NCBI GenBank assembly: GCA_900548635.1 | Contig: URLP01000081.1 | Span: 1-8,072 of the forward strand | Reading direction: 5' to 3' | DNA length: 8,072 bases | Source of the DNA: an uncultured Megasphaera sp. | GTDB lineage: Bacteria; Bacillota; Negativicutes; Veillonellales; Megasphaeraceae | Shown here: positions 1 through 7,441 of the stretch, piece after piece | Position numbering within the stretch: the first letter of the stretch is position 1 | How the letters are laid out: the number at the start of each line of letters is the position of its first letter | Program-made: the position numbers and the translations under genes | The notes under the pieces: generated by a model | What the model was told of the DNA's origin: nothing | Seen by the model: only the letters and a program-made list of their open reading frames with translations | The model's database searches: none

Positions 1-738
1 ATACGAAAGGACCGTATCCACATCCTTCAGATCATCGGCCTGGACAGCGGCGCTCTCGCGGCTGTCGACGGGCACATCGATGGTTTCTGTCTTACCCGTA
101 TGGAGTTCGTCGACGACTTTATCCTTGAGGCTGTCCGTATTGATGACGATGCGGTCCTTGGCATCGGCTACGGCGACGGTCTTCTGGTCGTCCTTGACAT
201 AGGCATAGGCATTTTGGGGATCCTTGTCGTATTTATCATGCACGTCCGCGAGGACCTTGTCCAATTTTTCAGCGTCGACGCCGATGGCCAGGGGGACATC
301 CTTGCCGTAGTAAAGAGTCGTCGCTACATCGGCCACGCGCTGCCAGGGCAGGCCGCGGCGGCCGACGAGATGGAGCTCATCGTCGATATAGCTGCGGTCG
401 AGTTTGGCATCGAGGTCGTCGAGATCGAGCGTCACATCGACGCCGTCCGCTGCCAGGCGCAGCTTCTGGCCGCGCGCATCCTTTTCATGTTCATCGAGAT
501 AGACGGCAATATCATCCTTGCTCATGCCCTGCAGGGACTGGCCGTTCAATGTCACGGCGTCTTCGGCCTTGCTCTGGGCGACAAAAAAGCCGCCGAAACC
601 AAGGATCACTACCGCCAGAAGGGCTGCGCCCCGCTTCTTCCAGGGCTTCGGCTCCTTCACAGGCAGCCCGTGCTTCTCCCGATAGCGCCGGCGATACTCT
701 TTCATTCTCTCTTTACGTGCTTTCTCTTCTTCCGTCAC
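1..738 (-). CDS. VanW-type membrane-anchored cell-wall protein, N-terminal part (cut by window edge)
   Basis: The first 246 codons of a protein that runs off the left edge. The start is a GTG; the only in-frame alternative upstream before a stop at 775-777 is none, and an AAAGGCAGG ribosome site (746-754) lies 7 bases before it. Residues 1-36 are very basic (ERMKEYRRRYREKHG), residues about 37-54 form one hydrophobic membrane segment, and the rest is outside the cell: a type II anchored protein. Two regions, about 60-140 and 145-235, resemble the putative peptidoglycan-binding domain (PG_binding_4) that precedes VanW or YkuD L,D-transpeptidase domains; the LDLDDLDAKLD and VGRRG stretches fit its usual pattern. 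The last residues, DVDTVLSY, look like the linker that opens a VanW domain, so I favour VanW, whose function is poorly known (named from glycopeptide-resistance clusters). The catalytic or VanW part itself is not visible, so an L,D-transpeptidase remains possible. It follows holA by 79 bases and may be cotranscribed with it. Confidence 0.72.
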   Translation of the reverse strand, partial: MTEEEKARKERMKEYRRRYREKHGLPVKEPKPWKKRGAALLAVVILGFGGFFVAQSKAEDAVTLNGQSLQGMSKDDIAVYLDEHEKDARGQKLRLAADGVDVTLDLDDLDAKLDRSYIDDELHLVGRRGLPWQRVADVATTLYYGKDVPLAIGVDAEKLDKVLADVHDKYDKDPQNAYAYVKDDQKTVAVADAKDRIVINTDSLKDKVVDELHTGKTETIDVPVDSRESAAVQADDLKDVDTVLSY

Positions 739-795
739 GATATAACCTGCCTTTTCGTTTATTCTCTTGCTGAGTTATTTTACTATCTTCGCGGC

Positions 796-818
796 GGGCG
801 CCCGACTATGGGCGTCCC
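796..818 (-). other. GC-rich hairpin at the holA stop codon
   Basis: On the minus strand the sequence begins at the last base of the holA TAG stop and can fold as GGG-A-CGCCC, loop ATAGTC, GGGCGCCC: eight G-C pairs with one bulged A. No run of T follows on either strand, so it is not a standard intrinsic terminator. It could slow or partly stop transcription between holA and the VanW-type gene, or protect a processed 3' end. The structure is seen directly; the role is a guess. Confidence 0.4.
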
Positions 819-1843
819 TACGAACGGCCGCAGTACAGGCATATCAAGGCACCCATGTCCTGGGGCGAGGCTGTGCCGCGGCGGATGTGGAGCTGTAAGG
901 TAAAAATATGACAAATACAGCTTTCCAACTCTTCTATTCTCCAATAAGATGTCACTTTTTGCAAGTGGTATAAGACATATTTTACGCTGCGGCCCTTATT
1001 GATGACCTGCAGGATCTGCTCGCACTGGCGCTGTCCCGCATGGGCCCGCTCCAATTCCTTATAGGCCAGGAGCAGGCGCAGGCGCGAGAGCATATAGCCC
1101 GTATTCTTCAAAAACGCATCCTGCCTGCCAAAGAGGCCGTCGATGAAAGGCAGCGTCTTCTTGCCGCTGCGGCGCAGGAACTCATCCATAAAAGTGAAGA
1201 GGTTCTTTTCCATGGTCCCCGCAAAGAGGCCTTCCAGATCCGCCGTCTCGATCACGGCCCGCTCGTCAGGCACAGTGATGCAGAGCTTTTCCAGCTCCGA
1301 AAAGACATAGAGCAGGGAAATCTCGCCCCACGTCTGGAAGAGAGCCTGGAGATAGGCCGCGGCCCGGCCGGAAAGGCGCTTGCCCTTCCCCTTCAGGTAG
1401 TCCGTCACATAAGGCATGACATTCTTCTCCGTCACGGCCTCGGCCGCTACGACATCGGCCATGGGCTTCAGGGCCTTAAAAAAAGCAGCGCCCGTATCCA
1501 TCTTGCCCTTCGTAAAGAAAAGCATACTGTTTTCGTCAGCGAGCTTCTCCAGCTCCCCTAAAAACCACATCTCTTCCTTCGTCACCTTGCTGCGCGACCG
1601 GCCGCCGCGCTTCAACGGCAAAAAGGGGCAGTCCTGCCAGACCGTGATCGTACCGCTGCTGAAAAGACTCGACCCCTGGAACGACTCGACGACTGTCGCC
1701 GCCGGCGCATCCTTCTGGAACGACTGGACCTCAGCCCCGCCGCCGGCCCGCTGCTGAGCCGCCGCCATAAAGCGCCGCCGCCCGTCTTCCATCAGATACG
1801 TTTCTGTTCCGTAAATGATCATAATGTGCTTACTGTTCTTCAT
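818..1843 (-). CDS. holA: DNA polymerase III subunit delta (HolA), clamp-loader wrench subunit
   Basis: A 341-residue protein, the normal length for the family. The delta subunit opens the beta sliding clamp as part of the clamp loader so that the replicative polymerase can be loaded on primed DNA. The N-terminus shows the family's opening strand and signature (IMIIYGTETYLMED, residues 8-20), then ESFQGSSLFSSGTITVW (53-69), a region matching the inactive AAA-type domain up to about 210 (LFFTKGKMD at 108-116), a lid-like helical stretch, and the C-terminal helical collar domain (about 215-341, with NLFTFMDEFL and the LSRLRLLLAYKELE helix). As expected for delta, there is no Walker A motif. The ATG is preceded by TTGAGGAAAATGC with a 7-base spacing, and it overlaps the comEC stop as ATGA, so translation is probably coupled. 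Function is inferred from recognisable family pattern and from the common comEC-holA neighbourhood in Firmicutes. Confidence 0.9.
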   Translation of the reverse strand: MKNSKHIMIIYGTETYLMEDGRRRFMAAAQQRAGGGAEVQSFQKDAPAATVVESFQGSSLFSSGTITVWQDCPFLPLKRGGRSRSKVTKEEMWFLGELEKLADENSMLFFTKGKMDTGAAFFKALKPMADVVAAEAVTEKNVMPYVTDYLKGKGKRLSGRAAAYLQALFQTWGEISLLYVFSELEKLCITVPDERAVIETADLEGLFAGTMEKNLFTFMDEFLRRSGKKTLPFIDGLFGRQDAFLKNTGYMLSRLRLLLAYKELERAHAGQRQCEQILQVINKGRSVKYVLYHLQKVTSYWRIEELESCICHIFTLQLHIRRGTASPQDMGALICLYCGRS

Positions 1844-3936
1844 GCATTTTCCTCAACAAAACTAGAAACCTGCCAGCCCTCCCGCTTCCGGGAAAGCCGT
1901 ATCTGCCCGTCCCGGGCCGGTGAAAAAGCGCGGACACCAAAAAAAGCCGCCGTCTCGCACCACTCGGACAAGGCTTCATCGCCCCTTCTCCTGCCATAGA
2001 CCACCGTCGCCAGGGCCTCTTTCGGGAAATCCCGGCCATTCCAGCCGGCAAGGGAACGAAATTCCAAACAAAGGGGCCCGTCAGGAAAGACCGGCGGCAC
2101 AGCCGCAAAAGCGCGAAAAGGCACGTCGCCCTTCCCAGGGGCCGATAAAATCTCAAAATCACGCTGCAAAAGCGCCAGCGTATGCTCCGCCCCGTCACCG
2201 TCGACACGGCAATGGCGCAGGCGCGTCACCCCGTTAGCCCGCAAAGCCGGCGTCACGACGACAGCTGCCTGGTCGGGGTTCGAAAACTTCGTCTTATTAT
2301 ACCATATATCGGCCGACTTATCTGCAAAAATCATGGCCGTCACCTGATCGCGGCCGGCATCGAAAATCAGGACTTCAGGCCCCAGCGGCCGCAGCAGAAA
2401 GGCCGCCAGACAGCAGCCGGCCAGGGGCAGACAAAGGTAACGCCGCCAAGAACGGCAAAAGACAAAAGCCACGAACAGATACCAGCCAAAGCAAGTCAAA
2501 AGGGACGGCGCGGAAGCCCAGAAACGGCTGCCCGGCAGAGCAGCGATGAAAGTATTTCCACGCAGTGCCAAAGCTAAAAGGGGCTTCACCAGCCAGAGCA
2601 CGGCATCGGCCCCTATCCCCCAAAAGAGCGACAAGACTGATGCCCCCAGGCCGAGGACCATGACCAGGTCCAACATCGGCGCGACGAGGACATTGGCCAG
2701 CAGCGAATAAACGGGAAAAGAAAAGAAGGCCCTAAAGAGCAGCGGTACGACGAGGAGCTGCGCCGCCACGCAGACCGTCAGGCAGTCCCGCAGAAAAGAC
2801 GGCAAAAAAGAAAAAATGCGGCTCACGGGCTTCTGGAAAAGGATGATACCTGCCGAAGCCGCACAGGAAAGGCGAAAACTCAAGTCAAAGAATAAGTAAG
2901 GACTTACAAGGAGCATTCCGACAATGGCCAGGGCCAAGGCGTGGCCGGCGAGGTAATCGCGCTTCGCCGAAAGGCTGAGGGCACTGACGGCGCCCATCAA
3001 AGATGCCCGCACGACAGGCGAGGAAAAATCAGACAAGGCTCCGTAAAGGAGCAGAAACGCTGCAGAAAGGATAAAGAGCCCCCACGGCCGCAGGCGGCAG
3101 GCCTGGCCCAAAATCTGGATGACCGCCAGCAGCAGAGCTACGTGTGAACCGGAGACCGAGAGAATGTGAATCAGTCCCGTCGCGCTGAAAGCTTCCAAGA
3201 GGCCCGGCGGCAGCTCATCGTAATGGCCGCCGAAGAGGAGACTGGCCAGGACCGGCGCATAGGACGGGCCGAGGACGGCCTCATAGCGCCCGGTCAGGCC
3301 TTCGCGCAGGGACTGTAAAAAAGACTGCCAGCGGCCTGGCGGCGCCAAGGTTTCGGCTTGTTTGCGCTCGTCTGCAAAAAGGCGCAGCCAGATATTTTTC
3401 TCCCGGTCGCGGTGCATGGCATCGTACATGCCGTCATTTTGATAATACGTCAAAGGCCGGCTGTCGCCGCCGACGCGCAGCGCCGTCCCCAGGGTCTGCG
3501 GTTCCGGCAGGGTCACGTAAGCAGCACCGCTGCCCTGCTGAAATTCCCCGTCATCGGCATAGGCATATTTTTTCACGGCCATAACATAGCGGCTGACTTT
3601 TCCCTTCTCACTGATGTAAGTACTTCCCTTTTCTTTCAGGACACCTTCAAGAACTAACTTCGCACCGGCGGCCTGATGCGGCAAGGCCTGATAGCTGTCA
3701 GCAATGCTTTGAAGGCGCCAGGCACCAAGCGAAAAAAAGAGCAGTCCCAGAGAGAAGACCAGCAGAAACACTGTACGGCGTCGGGCCGCAAACAGCGTCA
3801 GTCCCACGGCCAGACAGAGGAGCAGACACCAGTACGTAAAAGACAGCGTCCAGCGGTCGGCCAGGAAAATGCCGGCGCCCAGACAGAGCGCGAAAGAGAG
3901 GCTGAGCCATTCCGGTTTCATGTATTTCCCTATCAT
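1840..3936 (-). CDS. comEC: ComEC/Rec2 DNA-uptake channel with degenerate C-terminal metallo-beta-lactamase-like domain
   Basis: A 698-residue polytopic membrane protein. In natural transformation ComEC carries single-stranded DNA across the cytoplasmic membrane. Visible order: three hydrophobic segments (about 12-73), a soluble N-terminal domain (about 85-200, DUF4131/OB-like), then the competence domain (about 220-515) with many membrane segments and the signature HILSVSGSHVALL (257-269; family HLLSISGLHV) and SSPVVRASLMG (305-315). Residues 521-698 correspond to the metallo-beta-lactamase-like domain: VLIFDAGRDQVTAMIF (522-537) stands for the usual LDVGQGDAILI, but the HxxDADH-type zinc motif is replaced by GDGAEH (580-585), leaving one histidine. 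It overlaps comEA upstream and holA downstream by ATGA. The first ATG has an AGGTGAG site; a second ATG at codon 6 (3921) also has AGGGA ahead of it, so the start could be five codons later. Whether the cell is competent cannot be judged here. Confidence 0.93.
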   Translation of the reverse strand: MIGKYMKPEWLSLSFALCLGAGIFLADRWTLSFTYWCLLLCLAVGLTLFAARRRTVFLLVFSLGLLFFSLGAWRLQSIADSYQALPHQAAGAKLVLEGVLKEKGSTYISEKGKVSRYVMAVKKYAYADDGEFQQGSGAAYVTLPEPQTLGTALRVGGDSRPLTYYQNDGMYDAMHRDREKNIWLRLFADERKQAETLAPPGRWQSFLQSLREGLTGRYEAVLGPSYAPVLASLLFGGHYDELPPGLLEAFSATGLIHILSVSGSHVALLLAVIQILGQACRLRPWGLFILSAAFLLLYGALSDFSSPVVRASLMGAVSALSLSAKRDYLAGHALALAIVGMLLVSPYLFFDLSFRLSCAASAGIILFQKPVSRIFSFLPSFLRDCLTVCVAAQLLVVPLLFRAFFSFPVYSLLANVLVAPMLDLVMVLGLGASVLSLFWGIGADAVLWLVKPLLALALRGNTFIAALPGSRFWASAPSLLTCFGWYLFVAFVFCRSWRRYLCLPLAGCCLAAFLLRPLGPEVLIFDAGRDQVTAMIFADKSADIWYNKTKFSNPDQAAVVVTPALRANGVTRLRHCRVDGDGAEHTLALLQRDFEILSAPGKGDVPFRAFAAVPPVFPDGPLCLEFRSLAGWNGRDFPKEALATVVYGRRRGDEALSEWCETAAFFGVRAFSPARDGQIRLSRKREGWQVSSFVEENA

Positions 3937-4457
3937 AAGCTCACCTGGTCTTTCAGCTTGGCGAACTTCGCCGGGCCGATGCCCTTTACTTTCTGCAGCT
4001 CTTCGATACTGCCAAAGGAGCCGTGTTCCTGACGATAGGCGATGATGTTCGCCGCCATGGCCGGACCGATGCCGGGCAGGCTCGTAAGCTGCTTTTCATC
4101 AGCCTGGTTAAGGGACACTTTGCCGGCCTCTGCCGGCGGTGCCGGGATGCCGTTAAAGTCGAAGGGAACGTGGATGTGCGTACCATCCGCCGCTTTTTCG
4201 GCCAGATTGACCGCCGCCGTATCGGCATAGGCCAGCATACCGCCGGCAGCATTCACGGCGTCTCCCGCTGTTTTCCCTGTCTCCAGGGCATAGAGTCCCG
4301 GCTTCTTGACGGCGCCCGTCACATAGACGAAAGCTTTTTCCGGCAGCGGTGTTTCCACAGCCGGCGGCGGCTCTGCTACTGCCGGCACGAGAATATCGCT
4401 GAATTGAAACAAAGTGAAAATACCCAAGGCAATGCTCAAAAAGATGATTTTTTTCAT
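3933..4457 (-). CDS. comEA: ComEA-type competence DNA receptor (SLBB + helix-hairpin-helix)
   Basis: A 174-residue membrane-anchored protein that binds double-stranded DNA outside the membrane and passes it to the ComEC channel. Residues about 3-27 are a single hydrophobic anchor after MKK. A proline-rich linker (29-40, EPPPAVETPLPE) leads to an SLBB domain (about 42-98: FVYVTGAVKKPGLYAL, then the GDAVNAAGG helix and the DGTHIHVP strand). After a second short linker the C-terminal 62 residues are the paired helix-hairpin-helix module of the ComEA family: VSLNQADEKQLTSLPGIGP (114-132) and LQKVKGIGPAKFAKLK (154-169), both with the GIGP hairpins that contact DNA backbone. The ATG has GAGGG 8 bases upstream. 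It is the first gene of the comEA-comEC-holA unit, with its stop overlapping the comEC start. Length and domain order fit Firmicute ComEA. Confidence 0.95.
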   Translation of the reverse strand: MKKIIFLSIALGIFTLFQFSDILVPAVAEPPPAVETPLPEKAFVYVTGAVKKPGLYALETGKTAGDAVNAAGGMLAYADTAAVNLAEKAADGTHIHVPFDFNGIPAPPAEAGKVSLNQADEKQLTSLPGIGPAMAANIIAYRQEHGSFGSIEELQKVKGIGPAKFAKLKDQVSL

Positions 4458-4585
4458 ATCCCTTTCCCTCCGTACATAGAATAGCTATCTACAGTTTGCC
4501 TTATTCAATCCGATTAGGAAAGGGATTTCATCTTTTTTTAATCGAATATACGCTAAATTCCTGAAAATTTAATCATTCTCTAATT
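4458..4585 (-). promoter_or_regulatory. AT-rich gap upstream of comEA, possible promoter region
   Basis: This 128-base gap lies between the trkH stop and comEA, both on the minus strand. Only weak promoter matches are visible: TATATT (RC of 4546-4551) with ATTAAA 17 bases upstream, and TTGAAT with TATTCT at a poor 19-base spacing nearer the gene. An 8-base palindrome ATAGCTAT sits at 4481-4488 and short AATCC/GGATT arms further upstream (4507-4527). I see no GC-rich hairpin with a T-run to end trkH, so read-through from trkH into comEA is possible. No competence-specific box could be identified with any confidence. Confidence 0.3.
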
Positions 4586-6037
4586 TTACCAGCTGTTCTT
4601 CGATTTCCAGAAGCTCTTTCTGAACATGACAAGGATCGTGAAGATTTCCAGCCGCCCCAGGAGCATCGAGAGGCAGAGGATGGATTTGGCGAAGACCGAG
4701 AGGTCGGCGTAGGTGCAGGTAGCACCGGTGATGCCGAAGGCCGGGCCGATGCAGCCCATGGTGGAGACGCTGATGCCGATGGCGTCGAAGGTGTTGATGC
4801 CGTCAAAGGTGAGGAGCAGGGCCCAGAGGGCGATGAACATGAGATAGAGGAAGCAGTACTGGGCGGCGCGGATCACCGTGTCGTCGCTGATGTGGCGGCC
4901 GTTGATGCTCAGGCCCCAGACCTGATGGGGATGGAGTTTGACCTTGGCGGCCTGCCAAAGATAGCGCGTGATGATGACGATGCGCGAGATTTTGAGGCCG
5001 GCTGCCGTCGAGCCGGCGCAGCCGCCGCTGATCATGAGGAGCATGAGGATGCCTTTGGAAAAGGGCGGCCAGCGGTCATAGTCGGCGGAGACGAAGCCTG
5101 TCGTGGCGATGGACGCAGCCTGGAAGGACGAGTAGCGCAGGGCTGTCGGCGCCGTGACGTCGAAGCCGTCCATCAGGTTGAGGCCGATAAGTACGGTGGC
5201 GGCAGCGAGGATGGCCAGGTAGGCTTTGAATTCCGTGTTGTGCCAGAGGATGTGCCAGCCTTTCTGCCAGGTCTGGTAATAGAGGCCGTAGTTGCCGCCC
5301 GTGAGGACCATGAAGAAGGTCATCCAGCCTTCGACGGCCGGGCTTTCGAAGTGGGCGGCGCTGCTGTTGTACGTGGAAAAGCCGCCGGCCGAGACGGTGG
5401 AGATGGCGTGGTTGAGGGCGCCGAGGATGTCCATGCCGCAGAGGAGGAAGATGACGAAGGCGATGACCGTAAAGGCCAGGTACATGCGGAAGAGGACGCG
5501 CACCATGTCGCGCAGGCGGGGCAGGACGCGTTCCCGCGTCGGTCCCGTCGATTCGGCGTTGTAGAGATAGACTGTCGACTGGCCCGCTTCAGGCAGGATG
5601 GCGAGGAAGATGACGACGATGCCCAGGCCGCCGAGCCAGTGGGTCAGGCTGCGCCAGAAGAGGAGGCTCTGGGGCAGGATTTCCAGGTCCGGGATGACTG
5701 TCGCGCCCGTGCCCGTAAAGCCGGAGATGCTCTCGAAGGTACCGTCGAAATAGTTGAGGTAGCCGCTCAGGCAGTAGGGCAGCATGCCCAGAAAGGTCGC
5801 CAGGAGCCATCCCAGGCCCGTGATGGCGATGCCTTCGCGCATGGTCAGCTTCTTCGTGCGCACGCGGCCCCAGCGCAGGAAGGCACTGCCTGTCAGGGCG
5901 CAGGCGGCGATGGTTTCTGTAAAGGCCGGCCAGCATTCTTCGCCGAAGAGCAGGGCCATCAGGAGGGGCAGGCAGATGACGCCGCCCTGGGCCAGGGCGA
6001 TGCGGCCCAAGAATTGTGAGATGACGTGTAGATCCAT
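4586..6037 (-). CDS. trkH: TrkH/KtrB family potassium uptake channel subunit
   Basis: A 483-residue integral membrane protein, the normal TrkH length, which forms the K+ pathway of Trk/Ktr uptake systems. The four membrane-pore-membrane repeats are visible, each with a filter glycine: SGFTGTGATV (105-114), STVSAGGF (213-220), SIATTGF (309-315) and MGCIGPAFG (427-435). Other family marks are SLTHWLGGLGIVV (130-142), the GGCAGSTAAGLKISR stretch (338-352) with the conserved charged residue of the third repeat, and a final LGRLEIFTILV (460-470). The ATG at 6035-6037 is chosen because AAGGG lies 6 bases upstream and the membrane protein starts there; the open frame continues 466 codons further only because it runs antisense to the aminopeptidase gene. 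The partner NAD-binding regulator (TrkA/KtrA) is not in the window. It is divergent from the M18 aminopeptidase. TrkH is preferred to KtrB on length, but the split is not certain. Confidence 0.93.
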   Translation of the reverse strand: MDLHVISQFLGRIALAQGGVICLPLLMALLFGEECWPAFTETIAACALTGSAFLRWGRVRTKKLTMREGIAITGLGWLLATFLGMLPYCLSGYLNYFDGTFESISGFTGTGATVIPDLEILPQSLLFWRSLTHWLGGLGIVVIFLAILPEAGQSTVYLYNAESTGPTRERVLPRLRDMVRVLFRMYLAFTVIAFVIFLLCGMDILGALNHAISTVSAGGFSTYNSSAAHFESPAVEGWMTFFMVLTGGNYGLYYQTWQKGWHILWHNTEFKAYLAILAAATVLIGLNLMDGFDVTAPTALRYSSFQAASIATTGFVSADYDRWPPFSKGILMLLMISGGCAGSTAAGLKISRIVIITRYLWQAAKVKLHPHQVWGLSINGRHISDDTVIRAAQYCFLYLMFIALWALLLTFDGINTFDAIGISVSTMGCIGPAFGITGATCTYADLSVFAKSILCLSMLLGRLEIFTILVMFRKSFWKSKNSW

Positions 6038-6070
6038 GATTTTCCCTTCAAAAAAATAGCGTTGTTTTTT

Positions 6071-6099
6071 ATTATACCATGGATTGTGACATATGTTAT
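6071..6099 (-). promoter_or_regulatory. Promoter for trkH
   Basis: On the minus strand a perfect -10 TATAAT (RC of 6071-6076) is preceded after exactly 17 bases by ATAACA (RC of 6094-6099), a 4/6 match to TTGACA. Transcription would start near 6064, giving a leader of about 27 bases that contains the trkH ribosome site. The -35 lies over the -10 of the promoter reading the other way. Confidence 0.6.
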
Positions 6100-6102
6100 A
6101 AT
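6074..6102 (+). promoter_or_regulatory. Extended -10 promoter for the M18 aminopeptidase gene
   Basis: A perfect TATAAT at 6097-6102 is preceded by TGT (6094-6096), giving an extended -10 (TGnTATAAT), which compensates for a poor -35 (ATACCA, 6074-6079, 17-base spacing, 3/6). Start of transcription would be near 6109 and the leader about 46 bases. It overlaps the trkH promoter almost completely. Confidence 0.6.
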
Positions 6103-6140
6103 ATTGAATGATTATTGAAATCGGGTATACTTCCCCTGAG

Positions 6141-6146
6141 AAAGGA
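6141..6146 (+). promoter_or_regulatory. Ribosome binding site that decides the M18 aminopeptidase start
   Basis: AAAGGA ends 8 bases before the ATG at 6155 but touches the ATG at 6146, which shares its last A. Normal spacing therefore supports 6155 as the start and makes 6146 unlikely. Confidence 0.6.
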
Positions 6147-6154
6147 TGACGACC

Positions 6155-7441
6155 ATGTCTTCTGACTATATTAATGATTTGCTGACATTTATTCAGCACA
6201 GCCCTTCGCCGCACTATACGGTCCGTTCGGCCCGGGACCTTTTGGACGAAGGAGGCTTTACGGCCCTCCCGCCGGCCGAAACATGGCACCTGGAAGCCGG
6301 ACGTGCCTACTACGTGCCCCTCTATGATTCGGGCCTCGTCGCCTTCCGCACGGGCCGGGACCTGCGCGCCCACCTGCGCCTCTGTGCGGCCCATACGGAT
6401 TTTCCCTGTCTGCGCCTGAAATACCGGCCGGAAATCCGCCAGAACGGCTATCTCAAGCTGAATGCCGAAGTCTACGGCGGCCTTTTGCGCGAATCCTGGC
6501 TCGACCGGCCCCTGTCGCTGGCCGGGACGGTGGCCATCCAGAGCGACGACGCCTTCCATCCCGATATGCGCCTCATCGATATCGGCCGGCCCCTCCTGAC
6601 CATCCCGCGCCTGGCCATCCACATGAACCGCAAGGCCAACCTGGGCGTCGAGCTCAATCCCCAGAAGGACCTGCTTCCCCTCATGGGACTGGACGGACAG
6701 GCCCTGACGCCGCACTTCTTCCTGGACTTCCTCTCGGAAATCTGCCGCTGCCTGCCTGAAGCGATCCTTTCCTATGATCTTACGGTCTACCCTGTGGAAA
6801 AGGGCTGCCGCCTGGGCTGGCACGATGAATTCGTCTCGTCGCCGCGCCTGGACAACCTGACGTCGGTCCTGGCCTGCGTCACGGGCCTTCTGGAAGCGCC
6901 CGACGCCGACGGCCTTTCGCTCATTGCCCTCTTCGACAATGAAGAAGTGGGCAGCCAGACGAAGCAGGGCGCGGACTCCCAGATCCTGCCGGACATCCTG
7001 CGCCGCATCTACCACGCCTTTGCGCTTACGGACGACGATTTCTCGGCCGACCTCTCGCGGGCCTTCATGCTCTCTGTCGACGTGGCCCACGCCATCCATC
7101 CCAATGTGCCGGAAAAGTGCGATCCTACGAACCAGCCCGTCATGGGCCGCGGCGTCGCCCTGAAGATTGCCAGCAGCCAGCGCTATGCCGGTGATGCCGC
7201 AGCCGTCGCCGTCGTCAAAGCCCTCTGCCGGGAAAGTGATATTCCCTATCAGATTTTTATGAACCGCTCGGACATCCCCGGCGGCTCGACCCTGGGCTCC
7301 CTCCTCTCGGCCAACCTGCCCCTGCGGGCCATGGATATCGGCATCCCCATTACGGCCATGCATTCCTGCCGGGAACTGATGGGCGCCGCGGATCAACAGT
7401 ATCTGACGGAGCTCGTACGTACCTTTTTCAAGCATAAGTAA
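6155..7441 (+). CDS. apeB: M18 family zinc aminopeptidase
   Basis: A 428-residue cytosolic metallo-aminopeptidase (431 if the ATG at 6146 is used; residue numbers here count from 6146). M18 enzymes remove N-terminal, often acidic, residues from peptides and form large tetrahedral dodecamers. All expected dinuclear zinc-site residues are visible: His83 in AAHTDFPCLRLK, bridging Asp236 in SSPRLDNLTS, catalytic Glu266 and ligand Glu267 in FDNEEVGS, Asp312 in SVDVAHAIHPN and His406 in ITAMHSCRE. Other family stretches are LNAEVYGGLLRESWLDRP (105-122), PRLAIHMNR (154-162), CDPTNQPVMGRGVALK (325-340) and RSDIPGGSTLGS (374-385). Length and motif order are those of an intact enzyme. Substrate preference cannot be read from the sequence. 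The gene appears monocistronic, with its own promoter shared head-to-head with trkH. The symbol apeB follows naming of bacterial M18 homologues and is not meant to fix specificity. Confidence 0.95.
   Translation: MSSDYINDLLTFIQHSPSPHYTVRSARDLLDEGGFTALPPAETWHLEAGRAYYVPLYDSGLVAFRTGRDLRAHLRLCAAHTDFPCLRLKYRPEIRQNGYLKLNAEVYGGLLRESWLDRPLSLAGTVAIQSDDAFHPDMRLIDIGRPLLTIPRLAIHMNRKANLGVELNPQKDLLPLMGLDGQALTPHFFLDFLSEICRCLPEAILSYDLTVYPVEKGCRLGWHDEFVSSPRLDNLTSVLACVTGLLEAPDADGLSLIALFDNEEVGSQTKQGADSQILPDILRRIYHAFALTDDDFSADLSRAFMLSVDVAHAIHPNVPEKCDPTNQPVMGRGVALKIASSQRYAGDAAAVAVVKALCRESDIPYQIFMNRSDIPGGSTLGSLLSANLPLRAMDIGIPITAMHSCRELMGAADQQYLTELVRTFFKHK

Noticed and set aside
100..903. A 267-codon plus-strand open frame over the VanW-type gene and the end of holA
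   Set aside because: It crosses two genes and a hairpin on the opposite strand; the minus-strand frame there has a membrane anchor, a ribosome site and family-like patterns, while this one has none.
1040..1561. A 173-codon plus-strand open frame within holA
   Set aside because: Antisense shadow of the clear HolA protein.
4540..4552. TCGAATATACGC, faintly like the streptococcal competence box TACGAATA, upstream of comEA
   Set aside because: It does not match the box on either strand and the organism is unlikely to use that alternative sigma factor.
4892..6019. A 375-codon plus-strand open frame antisense to trkH
   Set aside because: Composition (Asp, Glu, Gly, Ala-rich, no recognisable domain) is that of a reverse-strand shadow of a real membrane-protein gene.
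6146..6154. Upstream ATG adding three codons to the M18 aminopeptidase
   Set aside because: The ribosome site AAAGGA overlaps this ATG, whereas it is correctly spaced for the ATG at 6155.
6038..7435. A 949-codon open frame on the minus strand, as if TrkH had a long soluble N-terminal extension
   Set aside because: The extra 466 codons are an exact antisense reading of the M18 aminopeptidase, whose motifs are complete; the extension is low-complexity, rich in Arg, Gly and Glu, and the TrkH start at 6037 has its own ribosome site and promoter. GC-rich codon use simply leaves the antisense frame open.
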